Translations under genes and position numbers: made by a program
The notes under the pieces: generated by a model
What the model was told of the DNA's origin: nothing
Seen by the model: only the letters and a program-made list of their open reading frames with translations
The model's database searches: none
NCBI GenBank assembly: GCA_052400625.1
Contig: JBQTGH010000024.1
Reading direction: 5' to 3' (one strand)
Length of the DNA stretch: 26,281 nt
DNA from: Thermophagus sp052400625
GTDB lineage: Bacteria; Bacteroidota; Bacteroidia; Bacteroidales; Marinilabiliaceae
Shown here: positions 15,197-23,341 of the stretch, in pieces
How positions within the stretch are numbered: position 1 is the first letter of the stretch
How the letters are laid out: each line of letters begins with the position of its first letter

Positions 15197-16296
15197 TGTT
15201 TAGAATTATCGCGGTTAATAAAATTAAAGCATATTTCCCCCATTTCTTTCCATTTTTCTTTTTGTTTCCATGCGCGATTTAAAGCGCCATTAAAAGAGCT
15301 GAGGTGGACCCCTTCTGAAATAAAACCAGTTTCATTGTCATTTACAACTTCTGCATTGCCGCCTACATTTGTAACTACAGCGGGTCTACCACAAAGCATG
15401 GCTTCTACCAGCGCAATAGGCAACCCCTCATAGTAGGAAGGCATTACAAGGATGTGATTGTTTGCCCAAATTTCATTTCGAATATCATGGACAAAACCGT
15501 GAAAGGTGCATTTTTGCTCAATCCCGAAGGCTTTGACCAGGTGCCGGTAATAGGCCTCGTCAGGGCCTGTACCATAAATGTTGAGGTGCCAGTTACGGTT
15601 TTGCCATTCCGGCTGAGCCAAAGCCTGAAACAGTACCGGGTGCCCTTTTACCGAAGCCTGAAGTCTTCCCACCGATGCCATATGTATTACCGACATATCC
15701 GGCCAGGGTAGTATCCCTGTTTGTGACATGTTTACAGGGTTTTTTATAATTCCACCATTTGGGAAGGTATACCCTGTTTGCCTGATGGCTATTTCCATGA
15801 GCCGACGAGATACAAACCATACCTTCTCAGCCTTTTGGCAGACTCTTACCGTTTCCTCAATTTTTCCCGGATTAAGGTAGTAATTCTCTGGGTTCACATG
15901 TATGATTAATTCATATGCAACATTCACAGCCAGAAGAAATGACCTGTAAATATCTACCTCCAAATCGCAAAAACCACCCATACTAACTATAATCTTGTCA
16001 GGCCGGGAAACTGAAAGCGTTTTCTTTAACTGTTTTAATGCTACAGTTTTTTCTATGAATTTTCCCCATGGTTTTTTCTGCCATTCAGTAAATTGAAATC
16101 GATTTCTGGGATGAAGGACGGCACCGGCCTCATTTAATTTTTTGATTTTATCTGGCAAAATCCCCCAGTTAAATATGGAACAATGGACTTCTTTCCCGGA
16201 AGCTATGTCGTCATGTGCCATTTTTACCCATAGTTCTTCACTGCCACCCCAGGGATGACCTGCCATGGTAGATATGTATAGAGTTCTTAATCCCAT
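15193..16296 (-). CDS. Glycosyltransferase family 4 (GT-B)
   Basis: A 367-residue GT4-type enzyme. I place the start at 16296 (MGLRTLYISTMAGHPWGGSE), not at the longer in-frame ATG at 16338: the shorter form begins at the standard first beta strand and overlaps the preceding gene by only 10 nt. Key features are the GGSEELW loop (17-23), SVGRLQASVKGHPVL (208-222) and EX7E (E290-GLPIALV-E298, then AMLCGRPAVVTNVGG). It probably transfers one residue of the repeat unit. It ends with a 4-nt ATGA overlap with the GT2 gene. Confidence 0.87.
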   Translation of the reverse strand: MGLRTLYISTMAGHPWGGSEELWVKMAHDDIASGKEVHCSIFNWGILPDKIKKLNEAGAVLHPRNRFQFTEWQKKPWGKFIEKTVALKQLKKTLSVSRPDKIIVSMGGFCDLEVDIYRSFLLAVNVAYELIIHVNPENYYLNPGKIEETVRVCQKAEKVWFVSRRLMEIAIRQTGYTFPNGGIIKNPVNMSQTGILPWPDMSVIHMASVGRLQASVKGHPVLFQALAQPEWQNRNWHLNIYGTGPDEAYYRHLVKAFGIEQKCTFHGFVHDIRNEIWANNHILVMPSYYEGLPIALVEAMLCGRPAVVTNVGGNAEVVNDNETGFISEGVHLSSFNGALNRAWKQKEKWKEMGEICFNFINRDNSKQ

Positions 16297-17399
16297 TTCA
16301 ATAACAATTTTTGGTATTCTTTTTTTTGTGCATTCCAAGTGAATTTATCTTCATATAAATTCCTTACTTGTTCAGATTGAATCTTTAATTTATCAATATC
16401 TAATTGGTTAATATATGAAGCCAATTCATTTTTTCTGGTCATATCTATTAAGAACTTATCATTTTGTAATGCCCATTTGTGTAATTCTCTTTTATGCATT
16501 ATAACGGGCGTTCCATTTGCGATTGCCTGCAGTAAAACATTAGGAAAACCTTCTACTACAGATGCAAGTACAAAAAGGTCAGCCATTGCATAAAATTCAG
16601 GAATATCCTGAGGACTAACAAAAAAATGCTTAAATCTGGAGCCATATTTTTGATAAGCAGTGTCAATTAAATTTTTATCTTGAGGATTACCTACTAACAC
16701 AAGTGTCCAATCATTAGAAATATTTTCAAATTCATCAATAATATAATCCATTCGTTTTATTTCTTTATTGATTGCACCTACGGACAATAGTACGTACTTA
16801 GAAGAAATTCCATACTTTTGTCGAATTTCTGATTTTGAAAGAGGGCCTTTATATATTGTGGTTTCAGAACCCGGGTTGGCGATAAGGAAAAATTTTTTCA
16901 GATTAGGGTATTGATTTATTGCTTTTTGGTAGTGTTCAATATTAACAACCTGGCTTCTATCGCAAATGTTTACATAGTGTTCAGGGGTCATTTTTACCCC
17001 CATTGCGAACACTATTTTGGGCTTTCCTCTTAAAAGAAATTTAAGTTGGTAAAGGGTTTTTGATACCCTAGGTTCTTGAGTATAGATTATATCAAATTTT
17101 TTTCTTTTTATGCCGGAATAAAAGATAAAAAACAGACCAAAAATTATGTATTCAAAAACGTAGCTGTCGTTAAATACTATATCTCCCAATTTTTTTACCC
17201 ACCTGTATTGTGCAAAACTTCGTATAACAAATTCCTTATACTTTTTATTACCGGTACCTTTATAAAGTTCAACATCACAGCCAAAAGTTTTGTCGTTTAA
17301 AATATTTTGGAACAGTTTATAGCTGGATTGCTCATAACCTCTATCTTTTCTTTTTTCTAAACCGGAAGATAAAATGGCAACTAAAGGTTTTTTATTCAT
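16287..17399 (-). CDS. Glycosyltransferase family 4 (GT-B), variant EX7E motif
   Basis: A 370-residue GT4-type protein. N-terminal MNKKPLVAILSSGLEKRKDRGYE; the C-terminal domain has LLSVGAINKEIKRMDYII (204-221), then E283-GFPNVLL-Q291. The second glutamate of EX7E, which normally contacts the donor, is glutamine here. The first glutamate, the AxANGTPVI strand and the overall length are intact, so this looks like a working but divergent enzyme. It starts 6 nt after the upstream GT gene ends and overlaps the next by 10 nt, so it is cotranscribed. Strongly AT-rich. Confidence 0.83.
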   Translation of the reverse strand: MNKKPLVAILSSGLEKRKDRGYEQSSYKLFQNILNDKTFGCDVELYKGTGNKKYKEFVIRSFAQYRWVKKLGDIVFNDSYVFEYIIFGLFFIFYSGIKRKKFDIIYTQEPRVSKTLYQLKFLLRGKPKIVFAMGVKMTPEHYVNICDRSQVVNIEHYQKAINQYPNLKKFFLIANPGSETTIYKGPLSKSEIRQKYGISSKYVLLSVGAINKEIKRMDYIIDEFENISNDWTLVLVGNPQDKNLIDTAYQKYGSRFKHFFVSPQDIPEFYAMADLFVLASVVEGFPNVLLQAIANGTPVIMHKRELHKWALQNDKFLIDMTRKNELASYINQLDIDKLKIQSEQVRNLYEDKFTWNAQKKEYQKLLLKWD

Positions 17400-17405
17400 A
17401 AAGTC

Positions 17406-18473
17406 TTAATTATATTGCGTATTAAACTTCTTTTTGATTTTATTTAAGGCGGATATGCCTTTACTTTTTATTTGGGAAGTATCTTCAGTAATTATTTTTT
17501 TTATTAATTCGGTGATTTGATGAGATAAATTATCACGATTTTCGGGGATATAACCTTTTTCATTTAGTTCGATTACCCAACCAGTTTCATTGTCGTTAAT
17601 TTCAGGTAATGCCCTGATATTTGTAGTAATGCAAGGGCATCCTGCGGCCTGTGCTTCCAGAACCGAGTATCCGAAACTATCGGCCCAGGTGGGAAGCAGG
17701 CCAATGTGGCTGGCTTTGTATATCTCTAATACTTTTTCGTTGGGCAGGGAAGGATAATGAGTAATGTTGCCTGGGAATTTGGCGATGATTCTTTTGGCCG
17801 CTTTTTGATCGTCGATAGTTGTATGGGTTGCGTAATCACCATAATTAAGGGATGAAATAATGTTTAAATGTAATTGAGGGTATTTAGGTATTAGTTGATC
17901 AAAGGCATTAAGCACTTCCATCCCGCCTTTACGAAAAAAGTCCGCACCGGTTAGTGTAAATACTATTTTTGAAGAGTGCAGAGGCTTGTCTTCATATTTA
18001 TCTATTAAAGGTTCCTGATAGGGGTATTTTACACACATTTTTGAAATAATGGTTTGTGCATGTTTCGGCCAATGCTTTTCCAAATATTTCTTTTGCAGGT
18101 AATATGCACATTGTGACAAAGCATAAATTTTCTGGCAATTGGGTTTTTTTAGTTGTTTGACTGCCAGTTTGTATAGCCATTTGGGTGCTTTACCCAATCT
18201 TGGTATGGTTGTTTCAAAAGTCACCTGCCATGGGTTTCTGCCAATTAATATGGTATTGAAAAACCAAAAACGTTTTTCCGGGTTTAAAAAGGGATTAAAA
18301 AACAAACCTTTGAAAAGAGGATGGTATCCTTTTTTGGTAAGGAGAAACCTAAGGTTTAATAAGATTTGAAAAAGGTCTTGTTTTCGCAAAAAAATCACCT
18401 TCCCTTGTAAGGGCTTTATGAAATTACGAATTTCATTATACCCGTTTGGAGTATTGGTGTATTGGATTTTCAT
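17406..18473 (-). CDS. Glycosyltransferase family 4-like (GT-B)
   Basis: A 355-residue protein whose C-terminal half is GT4-like: VFTLTGADFFRKGGMEVLNAF (about 171-191), then D265-SFGYSVL-E273, an EX7E in which the first acid is Asp, followed by AQAAGCPCITTN. The N-terminal half (MKIQYTNTPNGYNEIRNF) is less typical. Specificity unknown. A 274-bp AT-rich gap separates it from the upstream GT gene, the largest inside the compact operon, but I found no clear promoter there. The following gene starts 6 nt downstream of its end. Confidence 0.8.
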   Translation of the reverse strand: MKIQYTNTPNGYNEIRNFIKPLQGKVIFLRKQDLFQILLNLRFLLTKKGYHPLFKGLFFNPFLNPEKRFWFFNTILIGRNPWQVTFETTIPRLGKAPKWLYKLAVKQLKKPNCQKIYALSQCAYYLQKKYLEKHWPKHAQTIISKMCVKYPYQEPLIDKYEDKPLHSSKIVFTLTGADFFRKGGMEVLNAFDQLIPKYPQLHLNIISSLNYGDYATHTTIDDQKAAKRIIAKFPGNITHYPSLPNEKVLEIYKASHIGLLPTWADSFGYSVLEAQAAGCPCITTNIRALPEINDNETGWVIELNEKGYIPENRDNLSHQITELIKKIITEDTSQIKSKGISALNKIKKKFNTQYN

Positions 18474-18747
18474 GGTTTCTTAATATTCCGATAAACAGAA
18501 AATATGGGGAATCACTTGTTGATTTCGTGTAAATGTAAAAAGCTTTTTTTGAACAATTCCCTGAAACGAAATTGTTAGAATTAAAGAGATTGTTTTTTTC
18601 ATTTAATCGGTGCTTTCATATATTTTTTCTTTATAAATCTCTGCGTTTACTATTAGAAAACTAAAAAAACTTTTCATTCTAATTTTCAATAACGTTTTTT
18701 AAGTGCGCTTAAGCTTCATATTCTTCTTTGGTTAGAGGTTAATGATC

Positions 18748-19893
18748 TTATTTTATAATATTCGAATATTCAGTTTCGTAATTTTCTTTAAGAAAATTAT
18801 TTTTTACAAAGTTTACATTTTTGTATTTTGTTTTAGCAGAAACTTTCTTTGCAAATTTTTCTTTGTTGGCAATAAAATTTGAAAAATGAATTGCCATTCT
18901 TTCATTTATCAGCCATTCAGAAAAGTCTCCGATATGATCAGAGATTATGGGTGTTAGGCCGCATGCCATATATTCAGCTAATTTGGTGGGAGAAGCCACT
19001 CGGTTTGTTGTTGAATTTTCTCTTAATAATAATCCGTAGTCTCCTAGTTTCAGATAAGAACTAACTTGCTCTGGCCTTACCCATTTGCATTCTACCTTGT
19101 CAGGGTATTTCTTAATTATTTTATTTATTGTAGAATTTTTTTTCGCAAGGAGAAGAAAAGAAAAATAATAATTTGAGGAAAGTAGCTCCTCCATAAAATC
19201 AATAATTAAATCAAACGATTGCCATTTATCAGTTCCACCAGAAAAAATAATTATAGGGTGTTTGAGATTTAAGTTTAGTTTTTTAGATAAATTTTCATTT
19301 TCGATAGGTGTTAAGAAAGAATTGCTAATAGTGCAGGGAATAATTTGATGTTTGTTACTGTTGTATGAATAGGTATCCTTCCAATACTCAATTAATTTTT
19401 GGGATACAGCAATTCTATGGTCCGAATGTAGAACTGCATCTCTTTCAGTATTTTCTATTTCTTTTAAGAGATTTTTGGTGATATTTTGTCCGATGTATTC
19501 TTCCCATTCAGCTTTTACAGCTCCTCGAGCATCATAGGTAACATTTATTTTAAATCCAAATTTCTTTAATACGAGTAGGGTTTTTGTTATCCAAGCACCT
19601 CTGGAAATGGTGATTTTTCTTGAAAATAAGGAAGAAAATAGAAATGGAATTAGCATCAATGCATAAAGAAAATACCAATGATTACGGCTCGGAATCATGG
19701 GTAGAATAACGGCATTATTTTTTTTGTTTTTTATTTTTCTCTTATTTTCTGTATAGGTTTTGTATGGTACAAAAGATATTAATTTGGTATTAATTTTAAA
19801 TTTCTGTTCATAAAAACGACACACATCAATTATTTGACTTTGAAATATGCCTGAATATTGATCCCCAAATGAAAAATAGATTATCTGCTTCAT
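18748..19893 (-). CDS. Glycosyltransferase, GT4-like (GT-B)
   Basis: A 381-residue protein. I start it at 19893 (MKQIIYFSFGDQYSGIFQSQ); this ATG overlaps the wecC TGA as ATGA, while the longer start at 19908 adds five residues inside wecC. The N-terminal domain has a hydrophobic stretch (HWYFLYALMLIPFLFSSLF) that may associate with the membrane. The C-terminal domain has IIFSGGTDKWQSFDLIIDF and TKLAEYMACGLTPIISD, the GT4 donor-site strand, but no full EX7E pair. Probably a transferase for the ManNAcA-containing glycan, which is inferred only from its position after wecC. AT-rich. Confidence 0.75.
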   Translation of the reverse strand: MKQIIYFSFGDQYSGIFQSQIIDVCRFYEQKFKINTKLISFVPYKTYTENKRKIKNKKNNAVILPMIPSRNHWYFLYALMLIPFLFSSLFSRKITISRGAWITKTLLVLKKFGFKINVTYDARGAVKAEWEEYIGQNITKNLLKEIENTERDAVLHSDHRIAVSQKLIEYWKDTYSYNSNKHQIIPCTISNSFLTPIENENLSKKLNLNLKHPIIIFSGGTDKWQSFDLIIDFMEELLSSNYYFSFLLLAKKNSTINKIIKKYPDKVECKWVRPEQVSSYLKLGDYGLLLRENSTTNRVASPTKLAEYMACGLTPIISDHIGDFSEWLINERMAIHFSNFIANKEKFAKKVSAKTKYKNVNFVKNNFLKENYETEYSNIIK

Positions 19894-21104
19894 TTTCTTA
19901 CTCCGCAAAAGTCCAATTCAATTTTATTGTTTTCCCTAATAACGGCAGGGAATTCTTTATGTTTCACCAGCCAAGCAATAATGTCTGCTTTTTTATAGGC
20001 CTGACGGTATTGGGTGAGGGTGAAGCTGGGATGACTACTAATGTTTGGTTCAACAATCAGTACTTCGCCTCTAGCTTCAGCCACAATTTTTGAAGCGATG
20101 TATTTTGCAGGCGATTCACGTAAGTCGTCAATATCGGGTTTAAAGGCTAGTCCCATGCAGGCAATAACGGGTTGACGCTGATGATTTAATTCAAATTCCC
20201 GGGCTGTTTCCAGAATTTTGTTGACACTCCACTCGGCTTTGAAGTCGTTAATTTCTCTTGCTTGTCGAATGACATGAGCGTGCTCGGGATAATCGGAAAC
20301 CAAAAACCATGGATCGACGGCGATGCAATGGCCTCCAACACCACAACCGGGTTGAAGGATGTTTACTCTGGGATGTTTGTTGGCCAGCTCTATCAGTTCC
20401 CAAACATTAATGCCGGCTTTGTCGCAAATTATGGACAATTCATTGGCAAATGCAATCTGGACATCGCGTGAACTATTTTCTGTGAGCTTGCACATTTCTG
20501 CCGTTCGCGCATTGGTGGGGTGAAGTTGCCCTTTTACAAAAAGACGATAAAACTCCATGGCTTTTTGGGTGGAGTTTTTATCAAGGCCACCAATAACCCG
20601 GTCGTTATTTTCCAATTCGTACAGAACATTGCCCGGCAGCACTCTTTCGGGGCAGTAAGCAATAAATAGGTTGTCTTTTAATTCCGGTCGCTCCGCAAAG
20701 ATCAATTCTGCCATCTTTTCTGTGGTCATCACCGGTGAGGTAGATTCAATAATAAAAAGATCTCCTTTTTTTAATATGGGAATAATACTTTTGGTTGCCG
20801 ACTCAACAAAAGACGTGTCAGGTTGATGATCCTGATTAAAAGGTGTTGGAACAACCACCAAGTATACATCGGCTTGTTGAGGCGTGGGGAAAACTTTTAG
20901 AAAACCGGCATCAACCGTTTTCTTGACCAAATGATCCAATCCGGGTTCAACAATATGTATTTTTCCTGAATTAATGGTTTCAACAATGTTCTCGTTAACA
21001 TCACAACCATTTACTTTAATGCCATTGCCGGCTATTACTGCAGAAGTTGGCAAGCCAATGTAGCCCATACCTATGGTCGTTACGGTAATTTTATTTTGGC
21101 TCAT
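19890..21104 (-). CDS. wecC: UDP-N-acetyl-D-mannosamine dehydrogenase
   Basis: A 404-residue NAD-dependent UDP-sugar dehydrogenase that oxidises UDP-ManNAc twice to UDP-ManNAcA. The Rossmann motif is IGMGYIGLPT (11-20). Then come YCPERVLPG (150-158), the catalytic Lys and Asn in KLTENSSRD (K206, N210), and the thiohemiacetal cysteine Cys260 in GCGVGGHCIAVDPW. The C-terminal UDP-binding domain has GLAFKPDIDDLRESPA. Length and the paired epimerase gene upstream favour WecC over UDP-glucose or UDP-GalNAc dehydrogenases, but substrate is assigned from family resemblance. It starts 186 bp after wecB, with a possible promoter of its own. Confidence 0.9.
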   Translation of the reverse strand: MSQNKITVTTIGMGYIGLPTSAVIAGNGIKVNGCDVNENIVETINSGKIHIVEPGLDHLVKKTVDAGFLKVFPTPQQADVYLVVVPTPFNQDHQPDTSFVESATKSIIPILKKGDLFIIESTSPVMTTEKMAELIFAERPELKDNLFIAYCPERVLPGNVLYELENNDRVIGGLDKNSTQKAMEFYRLFVKGQLHPTNARTAEMCKLTENSSRDVQIAFANELSIICDKAGINVWELIELANKHPRVNILQPGCGVGGHCIAVDPWFLVSDYPEHAHVIRQAREINDFKAEWSVNKILETAREFELNHQRQPVIACMGLAFKPDIDDLRESPAKYIASKIVAEARGEVLIVEPNISSHPSFTLTQYRQAYKKADIIAWLVKHKEFPAVIRENNKIELDFCGVRK

Positions 21105-21182
21105 GAATTTTGATTAAATGAATTTAAGGATGTTTTTTTGTACTTGATTGATTTTTCACAGATGTTCTTAAATGAAATTCAT

Positions 21183-21190
21183 CAAAGATA
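21183..21190 (-). promoter_or_regulatory. Putative -7 element upstream of wecC
   Basis: Minus strand reads TATCTTTG, an exact TAnnTTTG match about 79 bp upstream of the ATG. The -33 region is not clear. Confidence 0.35.
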
Positions 21191-21243
21191 TAAAGAACAT
21201 TCGTTGTTTATTTTTGTGGTTTTAGGGTGATCCAACTAACCTT

Positions 21244-21256
21244 ATGCGATTCGCAT
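21244..21256. promoter_or_regulatory. 13-bp palindrome between wecB and wecC
   Basis: ATGCGA, a central T, and TCGCAT form a perfect inverted repeat about 54 bp upstream of the putative wecC -7 element. It could be an operator; it lacks the T-run expected of a terminator. Function is inferred. Confidence 0.3.
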
Positions 21257-21290
21257 GGATTATCCTTTATTTTCTCCAGATAAGTGACAA

Positions 21291-22463
21291 TTAAGAATGA
21301 ATTTTATGAACATGTTTGTTTAGAAAGTTGACGATCCTCTCTGAGGCCTTGCCATCGCCATAAGGGTTGGTTGCTTCAGACATGGAAGCATAATAAGCCG
21401 GATCGTTTAGCAGCTTCAGAACTTCTGAAATAATTAATTCTTTATCTGTTCCAACCAGTTTTACTATTCCGGCATCTACCGCTTCGGGACGTTCGGTGGT
21501 ATTACGCATTACAAGTACCGGTTTGCCAAGACTGGGAGCCTCTTCTTGAATGCCACCACTGTCGGTGAGGATGATGTAGGCATGTCTGAGTAGGTAGATA
21601 AATGGCAGGTAGTCTTGCGGTGGAAGCAGGAATACATTAGGAAGATGGCCTAATATTTCGTTCACGGGCTTTTGAACATTCGGATTTAAGTGAACGGGAT
21701 AGATGATCATCAGTTCCCGATTTTTTAAAGCAAGATCTTTTATTGCATTACAGATGTTAAGAAAACCATCACCAAAATTTTCTCGTCGGTGTCCGGTTAC
21801 CAAAATGATTTTTTTTGAATCGATGTCTTCATCGATATCAGGAATAAATGACGAAAGTTGTTTTATGATAGATTGTTTCAGATTCCGATCGGATTCAATG
21901 ATATTTATTGCCATATGAAGAGCATCAATGACTGTATTTCCTGTAGTGCAAATATTTTGAGTGTCAACGTTTTCTGCTGTCAAGTTTTGTGCCGCCCAGC
22001 GAGTAGGGGCAAAATGCCAGGTGGCTATCCTGCCGGTTAATTGTCTATTGATCTCTTCCGGCCAGGGCGAATAGATGTTATAGGTTCTCAGACCACTTTC
22101 CACATGCCCCACCGGTATTCTTTGGTAAAAGGCAGCAAGCGCTGCGGCAGAACTGGTGCTGGTGTCTCCGTGTACCAGGACAACATTCGGGGTAAAATCA
22201 AGTAATATGGATCTTAAACCGAGTAACACACCTGATGTAATGTCGTATAGATCTTGCCCAGGTTTCATAAGGTTCAGATCATAATCAGGCGTGATGTGGA
22301 AAATTTTTAAGACTTGATCCAACATTTCCCGGTGTTGAGCAGTAATGCAGACTTTAGTGTCAAACCGGTCGGGATGTTTTTCAAGTTCTTTAATAACGGG
22401 GGCCATCTTGATCGCTTCAGGACGGGTGCCAAATACAAGCAATATTTTGACTTTTGTGTGCAT
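21291..22463 (-). CDS. wecB: UDP-N-acetylglucosamine 2-epimerase (non-hydrolysing)
   Basis: A 390-residue enzyme that interconverts UDP-GlcNAc and UDP-ManNAc, supplying the substrate for the wecC product. Family motifs are FGTRPEAIKMAP (11-22), TAQHREMLDQ (41-50), HGDT (98-101), GHVESGLRT (119-127), GHRREN (224-229), TDSGGIQEEAPSLGKP (300-315) and RNTTERPE (320-327). The start at 22463 (MHTKVKILLVFGTRPE) is preferred. A longer frame opens at 22505, but the extra 14 residues are atypical and would contain the putative promoter. It is the first gene of the polysaccharide operon on this strand, and a short octamer array lies just upstream of its promoter. Confidence 0.93.
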   Translation of the reverse strand: MHTKVKILLVFGTRPEAIKMAPVIKELEKHPDRFDTKVCITAQHREMLDQVLKIFHITPDYDLNLMKPGQDLYDITSGVLLGLRSILLDFTPNVVLVHGDTSTSSAAALAAFYQRIPVGHVESGLRTYNIYSPWPEEINRQLTGRIATWHFAPTRWAAQNLTAENVDTQNICTTGNTVIDALHMAINIIESDRNLKQSIIKQLSSFIPDIDEDIDSKKIILVTGHRRENFGDGFLNICNAIKDLALKNRELMIIYPVHLNPNVQKPVNEILGHLPNVFLLPPQDYLPFIYLLRHAYIILTDSGGIQEEAPSLGKPVLVMRNTTERPEAVDAGIVKLVGTDKELIISEVLKLLNDPAYYASMSEATNPYGDGKASERIVNFLNKHVHKIHS

Positions 22464-22491
22464 ATCCTTTCCAGAAAATTTATTAATCCCC

Positions 22492-22499
22492 CAAAAATA
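22492..22499 (-). promoter_or_regulatory. Putative -7 element of the polysaccharide operon (upstream of wecB)
   Basis: Minus strand reads TATTTTTG (TAnnTTTG) about 29 bp before the preferred wecB start, giving a short leader. The -33 match is weak. Its position supports the start at 22463 rather than 22505. Confidence 0.4.
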
Positions 22500-22522
22500 A
22501 AACATTTTGTCAGAACATAAGA

Positions 22523-22562
22523 GGATATTAGGTTTTTAGGTTATTAGTTGGTTAGGCTATTT
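22523..22562 (+). repeat. GGNNNNTA octamer array, 5 units (rightmost)
   Basis: GGATATTA, GGTTTTTA, GGTTATTA, GTTGGTTA and the standard closing GGCTATTT, then ATTTAC. It lies just upstream of the wecB promoter and is the last octamer array in the window. Confidence 0.7.
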
Positions 22563-22856
22563 ATTTACGGAGCGATGAAAGAGTCATTTCAAAAGTCGAA
22601 ATCTGGTGACACATAATAACCAACTTTTTACCTCTCAAATCGTTTATTTGTGTCGGCAATTGCTGACTGTTTTTTAGAAGCCAGGTGTTAGAAATTTATT
22701 GTCGAAATGGTTATGGACAGAAAAAATTCATAATAAGACTCCCATGCTATTTATCTCTATTTGTGTAAGTCTCGTTTGGCACCTCAAAGCATCGGCCTTT
22801 TAACCGCTCAGTATATTACTATAATAAAAATTTCCAAAAAAAAATATTGAAAAAAC
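22563..22856. other. Intergenic AT-rich stretch, no recognised feature
   Basis: Between the operon start and the 22857 promoter I see no convincing ORF, tRNA-like fold or tandem repeat on either strand. Confidence 0.5.
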
Positions 22857-22887
22857 TTGCAAGATGAAAAAAGTTATTGTATATTAG
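22857..22887 (+). promoter_or_regulatory. Putative Bacteroidota promoter (-33 TTG, -7 TATATTAG)
   Basis: TTG at 22857-22859, a 20-nt spacer, then TATATTAG at 22880-22887 (one mismatch from TAnnTTTG). Spacing fits the Bacteroidota -33/-7 arrangement. Transcription would start near 22893 and run into the hairpin unit below. Confidence 0.5.
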
Positions 22888-22892
22888 CGTTG

Positions 22893-22995
22893 CTTGATTC
22901 AAAAAACGTAAAGGAGGTTCCGGATCGTTTGGAGAAATGGCTCATCTGTTGATTGCTGGAAAGATCCGGGATTGATAGATGAGCCATTTTTGTTT
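22893..22995 (+). ncRNA. Candidate small RNA or attenuator leader with competing hairpins
   Basis: Arms AAATGGCTCATCT (22935-22947) and AGATGAGCCATTT (22977-22989) are a perfect 13-bp stem followed by TTTTTGTTT, so an intrinsic terminator. CCGGATC (22920-22926) pairs with GATCCGG (22963-22969), which lies in the terminator loop, so the two stems interlock and cannot both form as simple hairpins. A 12-codon ORF, MAHLLIAGKIRD (22937-22975), fills the terminator 5' arm and loop and stops 1 nt before the 3' arm. AAGGAGG precedes it at 22911. It is either a terminated RNA of about 100 nt or a leader controlling genes to the right. I do not recognise the family. Confidence 0.5.
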
Positions 22996-23137
22996 GGTGT
23001 TTATGTATACCTGTATGTGCAAAGGCATAGGTCGTTAAGGGAAAAAATAATCCGGAGCTGAAATTTTTGAATTTGCTTGAAAGATCTTTGATAAGGCTGT
23101 TTCAAAATCCGGTCTATGTGGCGTAATCTTTGAGTTT

Positions 23138-23247
23138 GGAAGGAAGGAGTAGTGGCATGAAAAATATTCTTTTATTAATATTGGCCAGGCATATTATGAC
23201 AAATAATATAATAATCAAAAAAAAGAATATTAAACACTATTCCTTCC
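23138..23247. repeat. Imperfect palindromic element of about 110 bp
   Basis: GGAAGGAGTAGTG at the left matches, inverted, CACTATTCCTTCC at the right, and AATATTCTTTT pairs with AAAAGAATATT inside it. The centre is AT-rich with further dyad symmetry. It could be a MITE-like remnant or a large RNA hairpin. No target-site duplication was evident by eye. Confidence 0.5.
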
Positions 23248-23341
23248 GTTTAATTTTCCATTTCCCAATGCATGTTTTTATGGTTATGGTTAATTCTTAA
23301 CTTGTGATAAATGGCCGAAATTAAAAGCTATTACCTTTAAA

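Noticed and set aside
22463..22505. Extended N-terminus of wecB
   Set aside because: The extra 14 residues are not typical of the family and cover the putative -7 element.
23157..23300. 47-codon ORF with AAGGAG upstream
   Set aside because: It overlaps one arm of the palindromic element, has a low-complexity AT-driven translation, and resembles no known protein.
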